NCBI GenBank assembly: GCA_016744875.1
Contig: JADGDL010000022.1
Location: 1-34,602 of the forward strand
Direction: 5' to 3'
Length of the DNA: 34,602 nucleotides
Source: Sulfurovum sp.
GTDB taxonomy: Bacteria > Campylobacterota > Campylobacteria > Campylobacterales > Sulfurovaceae
Position numbers and translations under genes: made by a program. Positions 30,585-34,602 of the stretch are shown one piece after another. Each line of letters starts with the position of its first letter. Position 1 is the first letter of the stretch. The notes under the pieces are model-generated. The model was not told where the DNA came from. It did not search any database and saw only the letters and a program-made list of their open reading frames with translations.

Positions 30585-31475
30585 TTATCGAATATAAGGG
30601 ACTTTTGCAGAAGGTGTGTCTTTTGATGCATGTTCCAAATGGGCATCCTGATCATCAAAAAATATGTCTGCACCAAAGGCTTTTATAACCTCGTATTTTT
30701 GAACACCACCTTGAAAAAAGGCTTCATCTACACGAACACCCCAGCCTTCCAATGTACCCAAAACACGTTCATGTGTTGAGAAGTTCCTCGCTGTAACAAG
30801 TGCTGTACGTATAGGTGAAGACTCCATAGGAAATTTGTCCTGTATTTCAGAAATTGTTTTTAAAAATTTAAAGAATGGTCCTTGACTTAAAGGGTTTTTA
30901 GCATTTTCACGTTCATGCGCTATAAAAGCTTCAAGACCACCTTTCTGGTAAACCTTTTCACTTTCATCACCGAAGATAACAGCATCACCATCAAAAGCTA
31001 TCTTGACCATGTCAGATTCTTCTGAAGTGATTGGTGTATGGGGAAGTATGGTTGCCGCTGCTACACCTGAATTTACAGCTTCTTCTACATCTGGTGCATG
31101 TACTGAAAGAAAGAGGTCTACTTTAAAGGCTTCTAGGTAACGTGCTACAGGTGTTCCTGCCGTCCACCCTGTTCTCTCTATGTCAAGATTAAAGTGTTCT
31201 ATGGAACGCCCTATGCGTAAACCTGTGGCGGCATTGTTTCGTGAAAGGATAATGACTTCTATAAGTTTATTGTCAAACTTTTTATTGATTGCAAGAAGAT
31301 TTTGTACAAATCTAAAGCCTGAACCTTTAGACAAAGGGTTATTTAGGTTTTCAAGCTGATGTTTATAATAACTTTCCAGACCCTCTTTATCAAAGATAGC
31401 ATTCTCTTCTTCAAGATTGAACAGTGCGCGAGAAGAGATAGCGATTACAAGTTTGTCTTGGAGATCATAAGCCAT
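30585..31475 (-). CDS. 5'-nucleotidase, cytosolic cN-I-like
   Basis: The 296-residue protein matches the 5'-nucleotidase family PF06189 (bacterial relatives of cytosolic nucleotidase 1A), which removes phosphate from nucleoside monophosphates. Visible signatures are LVIAISSRALFNLEEEN, VIILSRNNAATGLRI, IAFDGDAVIFGDESE (the HAD-type acidic motif, although the order is unlike typical HAD enzymes), ALVTARNFSTHERVLGTLEGWGV and FGADIFFDDQDAHLEHA. AAAGGAAAAC precedes the ATG on the minus strand. It is divergent from the gamma-glutamylcyclotransferase-like gene. Confidence 0.9.
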   Translation of the reverse strand: MAYDLQDKLVIAISSRALFNLEEENAIFDKEGLESYYKHQLENLNNPLSKGSGFRFVQNLLAINKKFDNKLIEVIILSRNNAATGLRIGRSIEHFNLDIERTGWTAGTPVARYLEAFKVDLFLSVHAPDVEEAVNSGVAAATILPHTPITSEESDMVKIAFDGDAVIFGDESEKVYQKGGLEAFIAHERENAKNPLSQGPFFKFLKTISEIQDKFPMESSPIRTALVTARNFSTHERVLGTLEGWGVRVDEAFFQGGVQKYEVIKAFGADIFFDDQDAHLEHASKDTPSAKVPYIR

Positions 31476-31526
31476 AAGTTTTCCTTTTCTTTATGTTATT
31501 TTAGTCAGTTTTACTTTATGGCATAC

Positions 31527-31532
31527 TATAAT
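31527..31532 (+). promoter_or_regulatory. TATAAT box in the nucleotidase / cyclotransferase divergent region
   Basis: A perfect TATAAT at 31527-31532 lies 34 bp before the ATG at 31566. The opposite strand gives TATAGT at almost the same place, so the two divergent genes may use overlapping -10 boxes. Confidence 0.45.
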
Positions 31533-31565
31533 GTTGTAATTATTTTATAGAGGTTAGGTTAAACG

Positions 31566-31916
31566 ATGGATACACTTTTTGTCTACGGCACACTCATGCC
31601 AAACTGTCCCAACGGACATGTACTTGAAAATATTACAGGTAAATTTATCCCTGCAACGGTATCTGGTGAACTCATCGCGGCAGGCTGGTCAGCATCTATG
31701 GGTTACCCTGGCATAAAATTAGATTCAGATAAAGACACAGTACACGGCTTTTTATTCTATTCCCATAATCTTGATGATAACTGGGAGTACCTAGATGAGT
31801 TTGAAGGTGATGAGTTTATCCGAACAGAAGTGACTGTTGAACGGTATGATGAAATGGATGTAGATACATTTATCTATGCCCTAAAACACAATAAAGAAGA
31901 ACTTGAGGATGACTAA
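31566..31916 (+). CDS. Gamma-glutamylcyclotransferase (AIG2-like) family protein
   Basis: The 116-residue protein begins with the family signature LFVYGTLMPN (4-13). It continues with the GWSASMGYPGIKL and VHGFLFY elements, and the acidic LDEFEGDEF (76-84) supplies the catalytic Glu, probably E80. Family members cyclise gamma-glutamyl groups from glutathione-related peptides or gamma-glutamylamines; the substrate here is not known. It stands alone before the LemA gene with a 42-bp gap. Confidence 0.88.
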   Translation: MDTLFVYGTLMPNCPNGHVLENITGKFIPATVSGELIAAGWSASMGYPGIKLDSDKDTVHGFLFYSHNLDDNWEYLDEFEGDEFIRTEVTVERYDEMDVDTFIYALKHNKEELEDD

Positions 31917-31926
31917 AAATTTCTGT

Positions 31927-31932
31927 TATAAT
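31927..31932 (+). promoter_or_regulatory. TATAAT box of the lemA-type gene
   Basis: A perfect TATAAT lies 26 bp before the ATG at 31959, with AAAGGA between. No -35 box is evident. Confidence 0.45.
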
Positions 31933-31958
31933 ATTTACATCATATTTAAAGGAATAAA

Positions 31959-32522
31959 ATGAGTTTTGGAAATATAGTATTGATCATCATTGTTGCAGTC
32001 ATCGGTTATTTAATTGCGATATATAATAAGTTTGTATCATTGAGGGCAGGTATTGATGCTTCATGGTCAGACATCGATGTACAACTTAAACGTCGTTATG
32101 ACCTCATACCTGCACTTGTAGACACGGTTAGAGGTTATAAAGAGTACGAGGCAGAAACACTTGAAAAAGTTATACAGGCACGCCAACAGGGACTGAGTGC
32201 TGGATCAGTGGATGAAAAAGCTGCTGCAGCCAATATGCTAAGCGGTGCATTAGGTAAACTCTTTGCTTTGGCTGAAGCCTATCCTGACCTCAAAGCCAAC
32301 ACGAACTTTCTTGATCTTCAAAACCAACTTTCCAACCTTGAAGATGCTATACAGAATGCAAGACGCTACTACAATGCCATTGTAAGAGACTATAATGCTA
32401 AAACAGAATCTTTCCCAGACCTATTTATCGCACAAAAATACAATTTTACTGCACGTGAGTATTTCCAACTTGATGAAAATGAAGCTGCTGCAGTTAAAAA
32501 GATGCCTAAAATAGATCTCTAA
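31959..32522 (+). CDS. LemA family membrane protein
   Basis: The 187-residue protein has one N-terminal membrane helix (about 4-22), followed by the LemA signature YNKFVSLRAGIDASWSDIDVQLKRRYDLIPALVDTVRGY and a long helical hairpin to the end (DLFIAQKYNFTAREYFQLDENEAAAVKKMPKIDL). The family is widespread but its molecular function is unknown; it is typically paired with a DUF2207 or TPM-type protein. AAAGGA precedes the ATG. The next gene starts two bases after the stop codon, so the two form an operon. Confidence 0.93.
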   Translation: MSFGNIVLIIIVAVIGYLIAIYNKFVSLRAGIDASWSDIDVQLKRRYDLIPALVDTVRGYKEYEAETLEKVIQARQQGLSAGSVDEKAAAANMLSGALGKLFALAEAYPDLKANTNFLDLQNQLSNLEDAIQNARRYYNAIVRDYNAKTESFPDLFIAQKYNFTAREYFQLDENEAAAVKKMPKIDL

Positions 32523-32523
32523 G

Positions 32524-34398
32524 ATGTTAAAAAAAATTCTACTTTCTCTCCTGCTCTTAGTCGGAGCAGGCACTATACTTTATGCTGAGAAAATATCAAA
32601 CTATACTATAGATATCACTGTAGAACAAAGTGGAGAACTTTCTATAATTGAGTTCATCGAATATAACTTTGAAAATAAGCAAAAACATGGAATGTTCCGA
32701 GATATTCCCTTTACCATAAAAAGAGACTCTCGTATCATCGATTTAGAGCTTTATGAATTCTCTGTACAGATGGATGGCGGTATGGTTGAGTGGGAAGAAT
32801 CTGCTATGAACTCTGAACATGCAGGAAAAATAACTAGGTTAAAGATAGGTTCTGCACACAGTTACGTAACAGGAAAACATCTCTATACCGTAGCTTACCG
32901 TGTTAAGAAAGGTGTTCTTCCTGCCTCTCAAAATGAGCAGAATGATGCTATACGTTGGAACATTATCGGTACAGGATGGGAAATACCTATAGCAAATATA
33001 AAAGCAAACTTCTATTTTCCCCCTGCTCTTGGGCAACAGGATATTGCAGTGTCAACATATACAGGACGATATGGGCAGAAAGGTTCAAGTGCTCAAACAC
33101 AATGGATAAACAATAAACAACTACAAGTCAATGTACAACAACTGAAAGCCTATGAAGGTGCAACGGTTGAACTTGCTTATGTTGCAGGTATCTTAGATCA
33201 AAGTGGACTTGAAAATGTCAAAGCCTCTTTGATAGATTGGGTCTTAGCCAATTGGCATTGGGGTGCATTGATCGGGTATTTACTCTACTTTCGTAAGATG
33301 TATGAAAAGCATACAGGTTTTGTGGATAAACGTTCTGTTGCTGTACAGTATTATCCTCCCAAAGATATAAGTATCTTGGAAGCGGGACTGGTCTTAGACA
33401 AATTTGCAGATAACAAAGACTTCTCTGCGGCAGTGATCGAACTTGCTGAACTTGGATATATAGAGATACATCAAGCCAGTAAATCATCGGAACCTGTTTT
33501 GAATGTAACTTCAAAAAGTACAGAAGGACTTGGTCTGGATCAAAAGTACCTTCTTAATAATATACTATTTAAAGGAATGAATAGTACGTTTACTTTTACA
33601 AAAGGATCTGAATCTAAAGCCAAAGCATTACAGTCAGGATTTAAACAGATTAATGAGAACCTCTATAAATGGGTGGTCTCTGATGGATATATGCTGGAAA
33701 ACCCTCAAAGAGTACGTAAAAACTTTTTGATGCAGAGTTTATTATATTTACTTCCTGCAGTGGCATTGATGCTCTATGGCTTCTATATGACATTTGGAGT
33801 AGAAGTAATCATGATGTTGATCTTCCCCATTATATTTGGTACTGTCGGTATGACGGTAGCGCTGACAAACAGGGGGTTGTTCAATAAGATATTTGGCGGG
33901 ATCTTCGTATTGAGTGGATTCACCCCACTTATAGGTTTAATGCAAAACGGTATGACATTTGAAACACTTCTTTTTGGTCCTTTTGGAATCATACTCATCC
34001 TTAGTATGGCTTTGTTCTATACGTATAAAAAGATAGGTAGATTTACGCAAAAAGGTGCTTATACACGTAAACATCTTCTTGGGCTCCAAGAGTTTATCTC
34101 ACGTGTAAAGCAAGATGAGATCAAAAGACGTTTGGATGCAGATCCTCTTTATCTTGAAAAACTACTTCCTTATGCTGTTCTGTTTGACGAAACAAAACAC
34201 TGGATCTCTTTCTTTTCTCTGCTTAGTGTTCAACAGCCTCTTTGGTACCATGGAAATTTAAAGAATTTAGGTGGTTTTAGCTCTTCCGTTAATAGTGCTG
34301 CAACTCCACCGTCCAAATCAAGTGGCGGTAGCGGCTTTTCCGGTGGAGGTGGTTTCTCCGGCGGCGGTGGCGGTGGAGGCGGTGGAGGAAGTTGGTAA
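32524..34398 (+). CDS. DUF2207 domain membrane protein with Gly-rich tail
   Basis: The 624-residue protein has a signal peptide (about 1-20), an extracytoplasmic beta-rich DUF2207 domain (22-230, with KQKHGMFRDIPFTI and WNIIGTGWEIPIANIKANFYFPP) and a first helix near 237-257. A cytosolic segment (PPKDISILEAGLVLDKFADNKDFSAAVIELAELGYIEI, winged-helix-like) follows, then paired helices (about 400-500), another soluble part (HLLGLQEFISRVKQDEIKRRLDADPLYLEKLLPYAVLFDE) and a Gly/Ser-rich C-terminus ending in a run of glycines and SW. This is the usual partner of LemA. Function is unknown. Confidence 0.9.
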   Translation: MLKKILLSLLLLVGAGTILYAEKISNYTIDITVEQSGELSIIEFIEYNFENKQKHGMFRDIPFTIKRDSRIIDLELYEFSVQMDGGMVEWEESAMNSEHAGKITRLKIGSAHSYVTGKHLYTVAYRVKKGVLPASQNEQNDAIRWNIIGTGWEIPIANIKANFYFPPALGQQDIAVSTYTGRYGQKGSSAQTQWINNKQLQVNVQQLKAYEGATVELAYVAGILDQSGLENVKASLIDWVLANWHWGALIGYLLYFRKMYEKHTGFVDKRSVAVQYYPPKDISILEAGLVLDKFADNKDFSAAVIELAELGYIEIHQASKSSEPVLNVTSKSTEGLGLDQKYLLNNILFKGMNSTFTFTKGSESKAKALQSGFKQINENLYKWVVSDGYMLENPQRVRKNFLMQSLLYLLPAVALMLYGFYMTFGVEVIMMLIFPIIFGTVGMTVALTNRGLFNKIFGGIFVLSGFTPLIGLMQNGMTFETLLFGPFGIILILSMALFYTYKKIGRFTQKGAYTRKHLLGLQEFISRVKQDEIKRRLDADPLYLEKLLPYAVLFDETKHWISFFSLLSVQQPLWYHGNLKNLGGFSSSVNSAATPPSKSSGGSGFSGGGGFSGGGGGGGGGGSW

Positions 34399-34400
34399 CT

Positions 34401-34602
34401 CTAAAACAACGTTGTTTGGGTACAAATTGTAGTAGTACCTTCTTCTTCTGTTCTTAGGATAATGGGAGAACCGTTCAATATAATGAGCCCACAATCTAGA
34501 AGAGGAAAATAGCGAAACTTTAAATTGTGTTGCTCCGCATATATTATATATTGATCAATTGAAGTTAAAGTACAAAAAGAAGTGCCACTCAATACCTTAT
34601 GT
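34401..34602 (-). CDS. 3' end of an unknown gene (partial at window edge)
   Basis: The minus-strand frame is open from the window edge to a TAG at 34403-34401, about 66 codons. The visible C-terminus (SGTSFCTLTSIDQYIIYAEQ, then HNLKFRYFPLLDCGLIILNG and a Thr-rich end) alternates hydrophobic and polar residues like a beta-rich domain. No ATG with a ribosome site is seen, so the start is probably beyond the window. It ends two bases from the DUF2207 stop. The stop lies beside a perfect 14-bp palindrome (34404-34417, AAACAACGTTGTTT). Confidence 0.5.
   Translation of the reverse strand, partial: HKVLSGTSFCTLTSIDQYIIYAEQHNLKFRYFPLLDCGLIILNGSPIILRTEEEGTTTICTQTTLF

Noticed and set aside
34404..34417. 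Perfect palindrome AAACAACGTTGTTT as a terminator
   Set aside because: It is loopless and AT-rich with no T-run after it; a stable RNA hairpin is unlikely. It may be chance in the short convergent gap.
1..34602. CRISPR array, rRNA, tRNA, IS element or prophage
   Set aside because: No regularly spaced direct repeats of CRISPR size, no transposase or integrase domain, no structural phage genes and no cloverleaf were found by eye. A tRNA scan would be the proper test.

Overview
The window looks like a chromosome segment from a low-GC, free-living member of the Campylobacterota, most like Sulfurovum or Sulfurimonas. Three things point there. The order tgt / COG3400 TrkA-type protein / aroB / mscS / mtaB / FtsH-like AAA protein / bioV resembles, as I recall it, the Helicobacter pylori HP0281-HP0287 block. 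BioV esterases of this short type belong to this phylum. Many promoters show a good TATAAT -10 box with little or no -35. No rRNA, tRNA, CRISPR array, insertion sequence or prophage was seen.

Layout, left to right. (1) 1-2111: a TetR regulator behind four GAACA-NN-TGTTC operators spaced exactly 42 bp apart, then a SAM methyltransferase and a YjdF-type membrane protein. (2) 2179-6515: an accessory, gene-poor stretch with unknown small proteins (two of them under 60 codons: a 53-aa gene at 2601-2762 and a 49-aa putative zinc-ribbon protein at 3108-3257), a 92-nt imperfect hairpin, two 12-bp inverted repeats, an exported Gly-rich protein without acidic residues, another methyltransferase and small membrane proteins. 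(3) 6693-9674: a BaiN-type flavoprotein, a DTW-domain tRNA-modifying enzyme and an AI-2E/PerM-family transporter. (4) 9763-15346: an apparent operon of K+ channel, FUSC-type inner-membrane protein, TolC-like outer-membrane lipoprotein, DUF1656 protein and HlyD-type adaptor, i.e. a tripartite efflux pump led by an ion channel. (5) 15401-19089: sulfur-related genes, with a periplasmic DsrE-like protein, a SulP anion transporter and two tandem exported rhodaneses. (6) 28520 down to 19091, minus strand: a long tightly packed run with COG3400, aroB, mscS, mtaB, an FtsH paralogue whose zinc-protease motif is destroyed, bioV, an SDR, mogA and two small proteins. (7) 28581-34602: tgt, a 37-aa membrane protein, a small SLT-type lytic transglycosylase, a 5'-nucleotidase, a gamma-glutamylcyclotransferase-like protein, a LemA/DUF2207 pair and the 3' end of an unknown gene.

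Most of the right two thirds is ordinary core genome. The best candidates for something new are the phased TetR operator array, the efflux operon led by a channel, the protease-dead FtsH paralogue, and the 2.5-3.6 kb island with a structured element and very small genes. Everything here was read by eye; family names rest on recognised motifs, not on searches.
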